From contig CP154956.1 in the NCBI GenBank assembly GCA_039621445.1, forward strand, positions 12,833,443 to 12,897,442: 64,000 bases of DNA, in the 5' to 3' direction. The stretch's first letter is position 1. Every line of letters begins with the position of its first letter. Source of the stretch: Euglena gracilis. Taxonomy: Eukaryota; Euglenida; Euglenophyceae; Euglenales. A program made the translations under genes and the position numbers. A model generated the notes under the pieces. It did not search any database. It was not told the origin of the DNA and saw only the letters and a program-made list of their open reading frames with translations. Shown here one piece after another: positions 55,326 to 64,000 of this stretch.

Positions 55326-55750
55326 CACACACACACACACAACACATACACACACAGCACACACAGCACACACAACACACACACACACACACACAGCACA
55401 CACACACACACACACACACAGCACACACAGCACACACACACACACACACCACACACACACACACAACACATACACACACCACACACATACACACGTATAT
55501 GCACACACACACGCACACACCTTGCCAACCCCTCAGGCCGTAGATGTTGGCGTCCGACGAGCGCCGCTGGGTCCTGGCGGATTACCCAGCCCGCGCCGCG
55601 GACCGGCCGCCCCGGCGCTCCCCCGTCGCTGCCCTAGCACTGGCCCTGGGGGCGTGCGGAATCCTTTTGCTGTGGTGGCCCGCGGCCCATGACGGGGCCC
55701 TCGCCGTGTGGGCCTCCCCCAAGCAGGTCGCTTTCTCCCAGGCGGAATAA
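39744..55750 (+). CDS. TRAF-like protein: RING, TRAF-type zinc fingers, coiled coil, MATH, two C-terminal membrane segments (about 569 aa)
   Basis: Seventeen exons join in one frame (1710 nt with stop): 39744-39819, 40208-40292, 41428-41484, 42627-42733, 43493-43622, 46381-46437, 48089-48201, 48718-48779, 49030-49065, 49714-49847, 50459-50580, 51384-51515, 52049-52146, 53028-53119, 53820-53967, 54723-54794, 55562-55750. RING at about 36-76 (C38, C41, C54, H56, C59, C62, C73; the eighth ligand is Ser, as TRAF6 has Asp). TRAF-type fingers about 95-230. Leu/Glu/Arg coiled coil about 245-284. MATH about 327-450 ([32 protein letters not shown]). Hydrophobic helices about 493-507 and 528-547. Family knowledge suggests a ubiquitin ligase scaffold; membrane anchoring is inferred. 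Only the intron at 42734-43492 is clearly GT-AG. Confidence 0.82.
40208..40292 (+). CDS. TRAF-like exon 2 (first RING half)
   Basis: Encodes [20 protein letters not shown] and VACHADPC, giving RING ligands 1-3. A GT inside (AAT GTG) would delete the third ligand, so the repeat-type join at TGC is preferred. Confidence 0.85.
41087..41275. repeat. (CA)n microsatellite
   Basis: About 50 CA units upstream of the second RING exon. Confidence 0.95.
41428..41484 (+). CDS. TRAF-like exon 3 (second RING half)
   Basis: Encodes [18 protein letters not shown](C): RING ligands His, Cys, Cys and the seventh Cys. Its 3' join lies in a 7-nt repeat, GCTGCCC, shared with exon 4. Confidence 0.86.
42627..42733 (+). 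CDS. TRAF-like exon 4
   Basis: Encodes [20 protein letters not shown] then RAKCYAHG, the post-RING segment (compare NR.LR..I..L..C in TRAFs). Donor GTAGTG at 42734 joins the GTGCAG acceptor at 43492 in frame: the clear GT-AG intron of this gene. Confidence 0.83.
43493..43622 (+). CDS. TRAF-like exon 5 (zinc finger)
   Basis: Encodes [20 protein letters not shown] and [12 protein letters not shown], a TRAF-type C..W.G....L..H....C finger and the start of the next. The 3' join is a CCCCG repeat shared with 46376-46380. Confidence 0.85.
46381..46437 (+). CDS. TRAF-like exon 6 (zinc finger)
   Basis: Encodes [18 protein letters not shown]. The join to 48089 lies in a TGGC repeat and yields [14 protein letters not shown], the conserved C..C...V.R..L..H...C spacing. 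Confidence 0.83.
48089..48201 (+). CDS. TRAF-like exon 7 (zinc finger)
   Basis: Encodes [20 protein letters not shown] and [17 protein letters not shown], a complete TRAF-type finger. The 3' join is a CCGG repeat. Confidence 0.87.
48718..48779 (+). CDS. TRAF-like exon 8 (zinc finger)
   Basis: Encodes [20 protein letters not shown](D). The following intron is only about 250 nt, with complementary ends. Confidence 0.85.
48791..48990. repeat. Intron-borne repeat, copy 1 (CACACCGGTCAC...)
   Basis: This sequence makes up most of the short intron 48780-49029. It recurs at about 85-90 percent identity by eye at 52801-52990 in another intron of the same gene (shared GATCACACCGGTC, CATCACGCCGGTCACGC, GTGTCACACCGGTCCTGAG, TGTCCCGTTGGC). 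Confidence 0.85.
49030..49065 (+). CDS. TRAF-like exon 9 (36 nt)
   Basis: Encodes [12 protein letters not shown], closing the last zinc finger with two His. Borders lie in GACGC (5') and GCCCAG (3') repeats. Confidence 0.75.
49248..49415. repeat. Hairpin-forming inverted repeat, arms about 75 bp
   Basis: GAGGCATCCGATGCAGAATC ... GGACACACATGTTCGGTGGG ... TGGTGATT is repeated in reverse immediately downstream after about 10 bp. It would fold into a long hairpin inside the intron after exon 9. Confidence 0.85.
49714..49847 (+). CDS. TRAF-like exon 10 (coiled coil)
   Basis: Encodes [19 protein letters not shown] and [16 protein letters not shown], a heptad-like Leu pattern typical of the segment between TRAF fingers and MATH. 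The 3' join is a CAGCC repeat. Confidence 0.82.
50068..50163. repeat. (AAG)n trinucleotide tract
   Basis: About 30 AAG units with one ACA interruption. Open frames give poly-Glu or poly-Leu and are not genes. Confidence 0.96.
50459..50580 (+). CDS. TRAF-like exon 11
   Basis: Encodes [20 protein letters not shown] and [18 protein letters not shown]. Codons are a little less GC-rich than in neighbours. The 3' join lies in CTGCC(T/G)CCCG, shared with exon 12. Confidence 0.72.
50685..50830. repeat. (CA)n with (CG) interruptions
   Basis: CA microsatellite in the intron after exon 11. Confidence 0.95.
51384..51515 (+). CDS. TRAF-like exon 12 (MATH, part 1)
   Basis: Encodes [20 protein letters not shown] then SGHDDYED and [11 protein letters not shown]. 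This fits the MATH core F..GG..W...VYP.G. The join to 52049 gives LDCPASLPEGW, matching MATH spacing without a gap. Confidence 0.85.
51820..51862. repeat. (TTTG)n microsatellite
   Basis: About ten TTTG units within a T-rich intron end. Confidence 0.95.
52049..52146 (+). CDS. TRAF-like exon 13 (MATH, part 2)
   Basis: Encodes [19 protein letters not shown] and [13 protein letters not shown], the LP.GW....F.L..... segment of MATH. Confidence 0.83.
52801..52990. repeat. Intron-borne repeat, copy 2
   Basis: Second copy of the 48791-48990 sequence. It lies 38 nt upstream of exon 14 (53028). Confidence 0.85.
53028..53119 (+). CDS. TRAF-like exon 14 (MATH, part 3)
   Basis: Encodes [20 protein letters not shown] then [10 protein letters not shown], matching WG..KF......L of MATH. 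The frame meets TGA right after the CGT codon. The join by AGCG repeat to 53820 avoids it. Confidence 0.8.
53820..53967 (+). CDS. TRAF-like exon 15
   Basis: Encodes [20 protein letters not shown], an acidic/Arg stretch, then [18 protein letters not shown]. The first part fits the last MATH strands. GTTGCCAG before it offers a normal 3' border, but no in-frame GT donor exists upstream. Confidence 0.75.
54723..54794 (+). CDS. TRAF-like exon 16 (first hydrophobic helix)
   Basis: Encodes [20 protein letters not shown] then LAIF. Joined by a GGAT repeat 5' and a CGCC repeat 3'. This exon rests on frame and composition alone, without a family alignment. Confidence 0.6.
55195..55525. repeat. (CA)n-rich microsatellite
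   Basis: ACACACAA and CACAG-type interruptions break about 330 bp of CA. Confidence 0.96.
55562..55750 (+). CDS. TRAF-like exon 17 (terminal, second hydrophobic helix)
   Basis: Encodes [39 protein letters not shown] and a short polar tail ending FSQAE-stop (TAA 55748-55750). Strong GC3. An in-frame TAG at 55541-55543 lies upstream, so the exon must begin after it. Confidence 0.75.
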   Translation, partial: RRWVLADYPARAADRPPRRSPVAALALALGACGILLLWWPAAHDGALAVWASPKQVAFSQAE

Positions 55751-55797
55751 ACCAATGCCATCCCACATAGACTCAGACATCACACTATTAGACAAGT

Positions 55798-55890
55798 GCA
55801 CACACACACACACACACACACACACAGCACGCACACACGCACAATGCACACACGCGCGCGCACGCAAACACATATACACGCGCGCACACA
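55798..55890. repeat. (CA)n/(CG) microsatellite in the 3' intergenic region
   Basis: Begins 48 nt after the TRAF-like stop codon. Confidence 0.95.
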
Positions 55891-56041
55891 CAATGCCCAC
55901 AAATGGAAAGTATCTCAACGCAACTAATTGTTTGTTACCACCAAAGGAAAGCCAAAGAGTTCTCCTCCACAAATTGGATTGGATTGGTTTTGTGCGGCAC
56001 TGATGAGAACGGCGGCCTGCCGCCATCACATCGAGAGTGGC

Positions 56042-56081
56042 TCCCGCCTTTTTCCAGGGGTGTGGCAGTTGATCTCCATCA
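56042..56081 (+). promoter_or_regulatory. Probable spliced-leader acceptor and 24-nt leader of the FASTK/RAP-like gene
   Basis: CCGCCTTTTTCCAG ends at 56057, followed by 24 nt and ATG at 56082. It lies about 300 bp after the TRAF-like stop. Inferred. Confidence 0.45.
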
Positions 56082-56089
56082 ATGAGGGA
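56082..56089 (+). CDS. FASTK/RAP-like exon 1 (8 nt coding)
   Basis: ATG AGG GA, joined inside a 6-nt repeat GGGATG (56086-56091 and 57313-57318), in frame. A tiny coding exon after a leader is unusual; it rests on the repeat, the frame and the acceptor. Confidence 0.45.
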
Positions 56090-58702
56090 TGACAGACAAC
56101 GTTACCCGCGCCGCCCCCCCCCCACCCCTGTCCACCGACCACCCCTATATACCGACCACCCCCCCCCCCCGGTCGGGGGTTGCAGGAACCCGGTCGTTGG
56201 ACGGGGGGGGGGGGGCGGGTACAAGACCTCTCAGCCCCACCAGCATTTCTCGGATATAAAGAGGGTGTCCGAGGTTTAGGGAGGCAGCCCTCCCCTCTTT
56301 AACCGGAGGGGCGGGAACGTCCGGACCGGGTGCCTCCTGGGGGGTACCCGGATCCCGCAAAAGGTTACAAACTCCCTTCCGGTGCTTTGTTCTGAAAAAA
56401 AAAATAGATTCTGTGACAGAGTTTGCCCATGAAACACCCAGAATCGCATTTTTGGTCAATTTTCAATCAATCAATCACGGCCTTTTTTGTTCGAGGTTTT
56501 CGTCCTGATACTTCGTATGGGGCAAAAAAAATGCTCATTTTGCTTCTTTTTTTTTTAGGAAGGGTCCACCCCCTCGACTGGAGGGGGGTCCAGACCATCC
56601 CTGCCCTCGTATCAAACCCGTGGAGGGAGCAAGTCGATTCCAGGATTCATCATTTGTTATTATGCATAACTTGCCGAGCACGCTGTCTGTTACTGTCATC
56701 ATTAAGGTGCAGTGCATTTCTATGCAATGCAAACTAACAGCTCCCCAACTGAAGAACCGAAATACCGACCCCCATCTTATGTTGGAAAATGTAGTTCTGG
56801 GAGTTGCCTGAGTTGCTTCCTGTTCAGGCCAATCAGGAAGTCACCCCCCCCCCCCCGGGTGGGTCTCCCCATGCAGGAAATTGTCAGGGTTCCCGGTAAG
56901 CGAACGTGCAAGGTGCATGGCTTTTTTATGACGTTGGTGACCTGGGTTAGGTGGGTCTGACCCCGACCCCAGGGAGGGTGGCCATTGGGTAAACCCCCTC
57001 GTTTCAGTGCGTGGTGCCCAAACGGTGCGCAGTGCCCAAAAAAAAGTGTCACACCCCTGAGGGGCCAAAGGTGAAGTCCAAAAAAAGTGTGCCACCCCCA
57101 AAAAGCCACTTTTCACTGAACCATTTTCGGCCAGTATCAAAATTTGTGAGGTCACACCCCTGAAGGTCCGAAATTCTGAAGGTCTGATGATGTGGTCTAC
57201 GATGATACGGTCTGATGATCCCTCTTTTTTTTCCGGCGAAACATGCTATATTGAATTTGTTCTGACTTTCAAACGTGATCCCCCAAACCGCCCTTCCCCC
57301 TCCCCAGCCCCCGGGATGGTGTGGGGGCACCACTGCGACCCTACGCCACCTCACCCCTGCGCACCACCTCCGCGGCGCGCTTCGTCGGGGCCTACGCCGG
57401 CCCCCCGCTGTCGTCCACGGCCCGGCGCGCACAGGCGGCTTCCACGGAGCGGCCAGCCCTTTCTTGCCCCCCCAGGTCCCCCCCCCCGTCGGCAACCCAC
57501 ACCCCCCAAGTCCCAACATTTGGGGAGTCCAGACCCCCCTACCACCTTACTCCCCAGGGGGGGGGGGGGGCAGGATCCCCCACCTGCTTCAATACCGACA
57601 GGCTTCCCATCTATCCCTGGGGAAGTGGATGAAGAGGATAGATGACAATTTATCAAGGAAATACAACCTAAACAGGGGTTTTCTCAAGGACCCGGGGGGG
57701 GGGGGTCCTGCGGGCTGGTTGGAAAAAAGGTGCTGACTGGACCCCCCAAAGGGGTGGGGTCCGGGGGGGGGGGGATCCAGCTGGCTGGGAGCCGGACCCA
57801 CTGAATACCCCCCCCCAAAAAATGCCCCCAAAATGCCCAAATCCAGCTGGGTTGGCGTTTTCAGCCAGCTTTGAAGGCGAACCCCAAAAACCACCCAAAA
57901 CTGCCATTTTTTGGCCATTTTTAACCCCCTTCCCAAAAATTCTCGGCGCTTTACGGGACTTTTTTCGGAACCCTCCGGCTTTTTCCAGGCTGGTCCGAAC
58001 TTTATTTCAGCAGACCCCCTGGGGGGGAGGTCTGTAGCCTGGCTGGGAAACAGGTGCTGGCTGGCTGGACCCCCCCCCCGGTAGGGTCCCCTCCGGCTTA
58101 AGAAAACCCCTGAACCTGAGACTGAGCATCGCAAATGTCCGCCCCACAACCGATGCGGACGCCATTATTCCAAGCGCCATGCGGTGGGGGGTGTCCAGAT
58201 CTCCCTACCCCCCCCTCCTTGACAGGTTCCAAGACTTCCGAAAATTTTTCTTCCGGCGGTGCGCTGAAAAATGACCAAGTATTGCCCCTTTTGCTCACTT
58301 TTGAGCGTGTTGCACATTTTTTTGATGTTTTGGTGTTTTCCAAATAAGAAATGTTCAAATAATTTCCAATGTGACTTTTTTGATTTCAACGCAAAATCAG
58401 GGATTTCACAACAATTTTGGCCTGGTATCCAGCCCTTTGTCGGTCTGCAAAAACGAAACTTTTCCCGGCACCTTTCAGTTTCGGGGTTGGAAGGGGGTGG
58501 TCCGGATCCCCCCCCCCTCAAGGCTTTCCATAAATCCCTACACTTCCCTCTTCAACATGGTCTCCATCCTTAAGGGAGGAGAAGGTTTTTTAAGGCCCAC
58601 CTTTCCGTTGGTCGAGGGTTCAAATGTGCTTTCCCCTTTGACCAGAAACCCTGGAAAACGGTCTCCTGCCTGTACCCGCTGCTTGTCAGGAGCAGCTTAC
58701 GC

Positions 58703-58752
<50 letters not shown>

Positions 58753-58768
58753 GACAGACAGACAGACA

Positions 58769-58824
<56 letters not shown>

Positions 58825-61800
58825 GACAGACAGACAGACAGACACACACACACACACACACACAAACACACAGACAGACACACACACACACAGACACACA
58901 CACAGACAGCACACACAGCACACACACGTTGATACCTCCCCCCCCCCCGGGTGCCCTCCTCCTTACACGCAAATTTGGTACCCCCCCCCCCATGGCCCGA
59001 GCCAAGCCAGAACGGCCGGCGTTTGAAAGGCCTGGGCTCAACTGACAGAGGAGCCTGCATTGACCAAAGAGGTGCCCAAGAAGCAGGCGGTGGACGGTGA
59101 GAAGGCCCAAATGCTGCGGGACGCGCTGTGGGGGCTGCGGCGAGGAACTTTGGAACCTCGGAACACGTGTTTCGGCGTCCGGGGACAACATACCCCTCAC
59201 CCCACACACCCCACACACCCCACACCCCACACCCCACACCCCACACCCCACACACCCCCAACGATCCTCCCCACACACACGCGAACGTTTATAACCAGCG
59301 ACACACGGGCCCGCCCCGTCCCCCAGGTTTCTTATTATAACCCAGCTGACCCTCAGACCCCGGGGGGTCTGCCCCCCCCCCCGTGGGGTTCGTGCCCAAG
59401 GTCTGGGTAAGGGTTTTTGGAGAAAAAAAATTGAAAAACGCTCCGTTTTTGGGGGGTCCCCCGGGCCCTGCACCAGGCTGGGTGGGTGGAGCCTCCCCAA
59501 CACCCCCCCCCCCCAAGGGCTTAGCCCGCCCCAACCCCAGCCCTCACCGCCCAATCGCCCGCCCTCGCCGACGGGGCGGTGACCTGGCCCCTCCAAGACG
59601 AACAATCCTCCTGGCCTGGTCCTCCTCCTCCCCCCCCCCCCCCCCCCTGCCCCCGCCCCTGAGCCCCACCCTGCCCAATGAAACACCCCACACCGAATGT
59701 TTACTGTCACTGTGGTGTTTCATTGGGCTCGAAGGCTCGAAGGGGGGTAAGTAAGAAGGCCTGGGGGAGGGGGCTAGGGAGCTGGTGGGGTGGTGTGGGA
59801 GGTGGAGCTGCAGTCGCAATGAGCCCCCTTGCACTGAAGCCAGCCACCACCACCCCATGCCGGTCCAACTGTACTGTGAGGTTTTTTTGAAGTGGTAAGT
59901 AATAAGAAGCCTTCTACAGGTAGGCTAGGTGGGAAATCAAGCGGCCGCAGCCTCTGCAGCGCCACCAGTGGTGGCACTGCAGCCAGCCGCAGCCACCACC
60001 TCGCGCGTCCAAAGGTAACTGATGAGGTTTTTTTGAAGCAATGGGGTTAGGGTCAAGATAAATTGGCCCCTACAGGATACCAGCGAAACCAAAGAGCCCA
60101 ACAAGGGTTCACATGGAGACCTCGCTCGGGTCCCCCCATGTGCAGTCACCCTAGTTGGGCAGCTCTAGTTGAGTTCGCCAGCATCCTGCAGGGGTCAAAT
60201 AGCAGCAATCAGCGTCAATGGTTGCAACGATCGCACGGGAACCATGCAACATTTGCACACCTTGCAATCGCAAGCCCCAGAGTCTGCGAGAATTCGCTGG
60301 TGGCGTTTACATGTCTGGCCGCGGCCAGTCGTGGCGCCACCTGTATCAGGGGTTTCTTAAGCCGGAGGGGACCCCACCCCCGGGGGGAGGGGTCCAGCCA
60401 GCCAGCCCTTTTTTTTCCAGCCAGCACCTCCCAGCAGGGCTGCGGACCCCTCAGGGCGGTCCGCTAAAATACAGTTGGGTCCAGCCCGGCTTCGCCGGGC
60501 TGGACCAAAATTTTTGATTATGGGGTCAAAATGGCCAAAAAAAAGGCATTTTTTGGGTGGTTTTTGGGCTCTTGGACTCCAAATTTTGGCTGCAAAATGC
60601 CAACCGAGCTGGATTTGGACTTTTTGGGAATTTTGGGGGGGTACCCACCAGGTCCAGCTCCCAGCCGGGTTCGAACCCCTCCCCCACGGACCCCCCACCC
60701 CACCCCCCTGGGGAGGGGGGGTCCAGCCAACACCTTTTTCCAGCCAGCCCGCGGGACCCCCCGGCTTGGTCCTCAAGAAAAACCCTGGCCCGCAACCTCC
60801 CATTTCGCCACCTCCCACGGTAACCCACCCGGAGGGGACGGCGGAAGCGTGGACGTGATGCGGTTGGTGGCGGCCGTGCTGCCCGCTGTGGACCGGATGG
60901 CCACGGGAGACCTGCTGGCCACCCTGGCCCGGGGGGAGGGCCCGGCCGGCGGGGGGGGCAGCTTGTGGTGCGCCCGCCGCATGTGACCCTACTAGCGAGC
61001 CAGTGGGAGTGGCGGAAAGAGGAGTGCCGGCCACACAGTTCACGGGCTTCTATGTGCCCTGGGGTGCAGTGTTGAGAGCTGAATGAGGTGGATGGCTGGG
61101 CGTGGGCGTCGGTGTGGGTGTGGGTGTATGTCTGGGGGTGGGGGTCAGAGATTTTTTAAAGATTTGTGACCCGAGGGGGGGAGGAGCCCCCCCCCCCCAA
61201 GCTGGGAGGAGCCCGGCCGAACCCCCCCCCCCGCATTGGGGGTGGCGCTGGAGGCCGAATTTTTTTGGACCCCAAAATTGACCGCAAAAGTTGTTCCCCT
61301 GAGCCCCACTCCCCCTGGGCCCCCCCAGGGGGTGGGTGGGTGGGTCTGGACCAGGCATTATCTTTTTAAGGCAAAAAAAAATCAAATTTTTAAAGGGTTT
61401 TTAAGGCATTTTTTGATGTTATTTTAAGGCATTTTCAAATTTTCAAGAACTTGGAAGGTGTCTTTTTTTCATGGACGGTCAAAGAGTCATCCAGGCATCT
61501 TACCAACGTCGGTCCAGGTTGAAAATCAAACCCTTTTCTTTTTAGCTTTGGGTGGATGGGCAATGTTCCAGCGATGCCAGAAATCATTTTTTTTCCCTCA
61601 GGTGGCCTTTTTTTGCCAAGTTTCTGTCCAAATTCTTTTTTGCTCAAAATTCGATAATTTTTCTAGGATAAGTTGTTTAAGGTTTTTTTTCCGTTTTTTA
61701 AGGCATTTTGGCCAAAGTTTAAAAGGCAATTTTAATTTTTTTTTTAGGTTTTTAAGGCGCCTTAAAAATATTGCCTGGTCCGGACCCCTCCGATCCCTAA

Positions 61801-62322
61801 AAAAATCTCTAGTGGGGGGTTTGTGTGGGTGTGGGCACAGGCACGCGCACTCACCCATGTCGCGCATTCGCACACCACAAACACGGGCCCACACCGCAAA
61901 ACACGGCAACCCAAACCCACGCCAATCACCCAATCCGCCAACATAGATAGCTTTAATTAATATAATTAATAATGTAACATAATTAGCTTTAGATTTAATA
62001 GATGGCTCGCCGGGGGCCCCCGCCCGCCCCGACACCCTGGCCCGCCTCGCCGGGTGGGACCCCGCGCTGGAGACGACGCTGGCGGAAGGGGAGGGCCGGT
62101 CCCTCGTGGACCTCCTCTTTGGCCGTCTCCGCGATCCCACCACACTGGCCTCCCTGGACGGCACCCAGTGCTGTGCTGTGCTGTGGGGCAGGCACGTCCC
62201 GGGGCTGGGCTCGCGACGCGGTGTGCGACACGCACGCATATATGTGTTGCCTGTGTATGTGTGTGTGTGTGTGCGCGCGCGCGTGTCTGGTCACATCATG
62301 TGCGTGACCATACCCAGACAAG

Positions 62323-62353
<31 letters not shown>

Positions 62354-64000
62354 GACAGACACATGCAACACACAGACGCATGCGTCTTTTGGGGTCCAGG
62401 TCTCCCGGTGATGCAATGGCCCCTAAAATTGCTCAGTGGACCGCGGCCCCCAAAATAAGCCCAGCCCTCCCCTTTCCCCCGGGCACGGGATTGGACGAAG
62501 GAACATCACCAAAAAACGCACTCTCCGCGAGAGCGCTTGGGACTCAAAATCTTTCCGCGCCGAGCCAAACTGTCTGTCCGGGTTGGCAACGGTCCCAACC
62601 CAGCCGGGGCAACGCTCACAACGTTGCGTCGGCAACAACCTTCTGTCCTTGCGGGCGGCAGGTTCGAATCATTTTCCTGGGCCCGACACGCATGGGCGCG
62701 CGGAAATGAGCCAGGGTTCCTTCGGGGGGCGGGGCAGAATGACTGTTCAATTTTTTTTGGCACAGCGTCTGTGCACACTTTGCCGGGGGGGGGGGTGGGC
62801 ATGCTCCCGGGGCGTTGGCCAGGCCTTGCCTGGCGGGGGCCCTGGGGCGCATTGGCCTCCGAGACGAGCCGCTGGTGCTGGGCCTTGCGAATCAGGCTTG
62901 GGGTGGGCTGCTTGGCTTTGGGGGGGGAGTGGGGCGAGGCCAAGTCCATTTCATGAGCCTCTCCGCCTTCCTTGCTGCAGCGGCTGTCAGCAGCCCCAAC
63001 ATTACAGACCGCCTCACCTGGCCCGCCATTTCTTCCCGCTTTTAGGATAATTTAACCAAATTTTCGGGTTATAAATGAATGCAGAATTTTTCGGGGTAAA
63101 AACCAAGTTTTTCCCGTTAAGGACCGCCCTTGTTCAAACATGAGCAAAAGATGAGGAAGTGCGATGGTGAACAGAGATCTTTCTCAAGTGTTGTCCACAA
63201 AATTTGGGGGGGAAAGTGGGGAGTATGAAAACTCTTGGCACGCCAGAGGTATGGAGATTTTTCCAACCGAGTGCACGTGCATGTGTTTTTTCCCTCATCT
63301 GTGTTACAAAGGCATTCTCTCCGAGAAAGAGGAGGAGACAAAAAAAGAGGAGGACGACGACAACAACAAAGCCAGTAAAGCTGAAATTTGGCAATGCCAT
63401 TCGCGGGCCCTGGGGGTTCTCAGAGGGCCCAGCCATTTTCCAGCCTTCTGGGGGTCAAAAATCGATTTTTCAAAAAATGTCCAAAAGGTGGGGAACTGTA
63501 CGGAGCCACCCTGGACCCAACCCAACCATGGGGGACCCCCAAGTGGTCGGTAGACACCCCGCATGCCCCCGGTTCCTCCGGACCGTTTTTGGGCTCGTAC
63601 AGGGTCCCCCAAAAAGGGGTTCCTAAAGGATCAGCCTTCCGGTGGTCGAAAAATCGATTTTTCGAAAATTACCCGAAACGGATGGGGAACTTTACGGAGC
63701 CACCCTGAGACCCAACCCACCATGGGGAACCCCCAAGTGGCCGATACACGCCCCGCATGCCCGGGGTCCCTCTCCCACTGCTCCCCCAGCCCGCCCCAGC
63801 GACCGGTCGGGCAGCAGCCCCTCTCGGGAACGGACATCTCCCTCGCGCTGTGGGGGCTGGCCCGGGTGAAGCAGCGCGTCCCGAAGCTGCTGCGGACGTT
63901 CGGCGAGCGGCTGAAGAACCCGGGCCTCGAGCTGGACAAGCAGAGCATCGGTGCCTGGGAGGGGTCCCGGCGCTCCCCCGCCCTCAGGGAGTGCGAGCAG
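56082..64000 (+). CDS. FASTK/RAP-like helical-repeat protein, probably organellar (5' part; runs off the window)
   Basis: Seven in-frame pieces total 238 codons: 56082-56089, 57317-57450, 59055-59147, 60847-60945, 62014-62149, 62835-62895 and 63818-64000. The N-terminus (MRDGVGAPLRPYATSPLRTT, then SAARFVGAYAGP and TARRAQAAS) is Arg/Ser/Ala-rich without acidic residues until Glu, like a mitochondrial or plastid presequence. Then come helical repeats with ALWGL, VAAVLPAVDRMATGDLLATL, GALGRIGLRDEPLVLGLAN and DISLALWGLARVKQR. These are typical of FAST-kinase-like/RAP or octotricopeptide RNA-binding proteins of organelles. Family assignment is by pattern only. All introns here lack usable GT-AG borders. 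Confidence 0.6.
57317..57450 (+). CDS. FASTK/RAP-like exon 2 (presequence-like)
   Basis: Encodes DGVGAPLRPYATSPLRTTSA, ARFVGAYAGPPLSS and TARRAQAAS. This frame has far stronger GC3 than the overlapping Pro/Arg-rich frame that contains an ATG at 57316. Confidence 0.65.
58710..58925. repeat. (CA)n(GACA)n compound microsatellite
   Basis: CA runs alternate with two GACA blocks of five to six units. Confidence 0.96.
59055..59147 (+). CDS. FASTK/RAP-like exon 3
   Basis: Encodes ALTKEVPKKQAVDGEKAQML and RDALWGLRRG. Borders lie in GGAGC (5') and GGAA (3') repeats. Confidence 0.68.
59195..59275. repeat. (CCCCACA)n minisatellite
   Basis: About ten CCCCACA(C) units directly after exon 3 of the FASTK/RAP-like gene. 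Confidence 0.9.
60847..60945 (+). CDS. FASTK/RAP-like exon 4
   Basis: Encodes SVDVMRLVAAVLPAVDRMA and TGDLLATLARGEGP. Family C repeat (60355-60785) lies just upstream. Confidence 0.7.
61150..61800. other. T-rich and G/C-run intron sequence, no gene seen
   Basis: TTTTTAAGGCATTTT words recur through 61370-61770; a G/C-run block with GGTGGGTGGGTCTGGACC is at 61170-61355. Frames are low-complexity. Confidence 0.5.
62014..62149 (+). CDS. FASTK/RAP-like exon 5
   Basis: Encodes APARPDTLARLAGWDPALET, TLAEGEGRSLVDLLFGRLR and DPTTLA. The 3' join uses a CTGGC repeat; the frame continues SLDGTQ, so the end could be slightly later. Confidence 0.65.
62255..62370. repeat. (GT)n followed by (CA)n
   Basis: A short GT/GC run and a CA run about 40 bp apart, able to pair as a hairpin. 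Confidence 0.9.
62835..62895 (+). CDS. FASTK/RAP-like exon 6
   Basis: Encodes GALGRIGLRDEPLVLGLANQ, a classic AL.RLGLRDEPL helix pair. 3' end uncertain by several codons. Confidence 0.6.
63410..63790. repeat. Two tandem diverged units of about 190 bp
   Basis: TCAAAAATCGATTTTTC...GGGGAACTGTACGGAGCCACCCTGGACCCAACCCAACCATGGGG (63455-63530) recurs as TCGAAAAATCGATTTTTCG...GGGGAACTTTACGGAGCCACCCTGAGACCCAACCCACCATGGGG (63645-63728), both followed by CCCCCAAGTGG and GACACCCCGCATGCCC-like sequence. Confidence 0.85.
63818..64000 (+). CDS. FASTK/RAP-like exon 7 (cut by window edge)
   Basis: Encodes PLSGTDISLALWGLARVKQR, VPKLLRTFGERLKNPGLELD, KQSIGAWEGS and continues to the last base in frame. CDISLALWGL-type helices support the FASTK/RAP-like call. 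Confidence 0.7.

Noticed and set aside
57316-57645. Frame starting ATG GTG TGG at 57316 (MVWGHHCDPTPPHPC)
   Set aside because: Pro/Arg-rich with weak third-position bias; the overlapping frame has the GC3 pattern of real exons and joins 56089 and 59055 in frame.

Overview
The window looks like nuclear DNA of a euglenid (Euglenozoa). Four lines of evidence point there. (1) Protein-coding sequence comes as short, very GC-rich exons, mostly 35-150 nt, inside kilobase introns full of G/C runs, T-rich tracts and microsatellites. (2) Two intron classes coexist: ordinary GT-AG introns, and introns without GT-AG whose exon joins fall inside 3-10 nt direct repeats. This resembles the 'nonconventional' introns known in Euglena. 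(3) Each of the four recognised genes starts 5-24 nt after a pyrimidine-tract/AG site, as expected for spliced-leader trans-splicing. (4) TTAGGG-type repeats occur internally. No rRNA, tRNA, CRISPR or bacterial-type gene was seen.

Layout: all four recognised genes are on the + strand. Gene 1 (2.54 to at least 13.4 kb, 3' end unresolved) is an EB1/MAPRE-type microtubule plus-end protein, with the CH domain split over five exons. Gene 2 (31.48-38.26 kb) is a complete five-exon tubulin-binding cofactor A of 111 aa with only GT-AG introns. Gene 3 (39.74-55.75 kb) is a 17-exon TRAF-like protein of about 569 aa: RING, TRAF-type zinc fingers, coiled coil, MATH, then two hydrophobic helices at the C-terminus. 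Gene 4 (56.08 to beyond 64 kb) has an Arg/Ser-rich, transit-like N-terminus and FASTK/RAP-like helical repeats; it runs off the right edge. Genes 1 and 2 both act on microtubules or tubulin. No operon logic is evident beyond shared orientation, although genes 3 and 4 are only about 300 bp apart.

Between 13.4 and 31.4 kb lies mostly repeat and transposon-like DNA: a hAT-like 1.19-kb insertion with 8-bp target duplications nested in an older repeat; a 3.63-kb element with perfect 31-bp terminal inverted repeats carrying many GCGCACCTGCGC-like motifs; and a 448-bp inverted-repeat element with telomere-like ends. A few exon-like pieces there (17.4, 24.7, 26.7, 27.8 and 29.3 kb) cannot be assigned with confidence. 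Several dispersed families with G-run/C-run ends recur throughout the introns.

Exon joins were inferred by eye from reading frame and domain alignment; no transcript or database search was available. Joins inside direct repeats are ambiguous by a few nucleotides, and coordinates there are the best in-frame choice.
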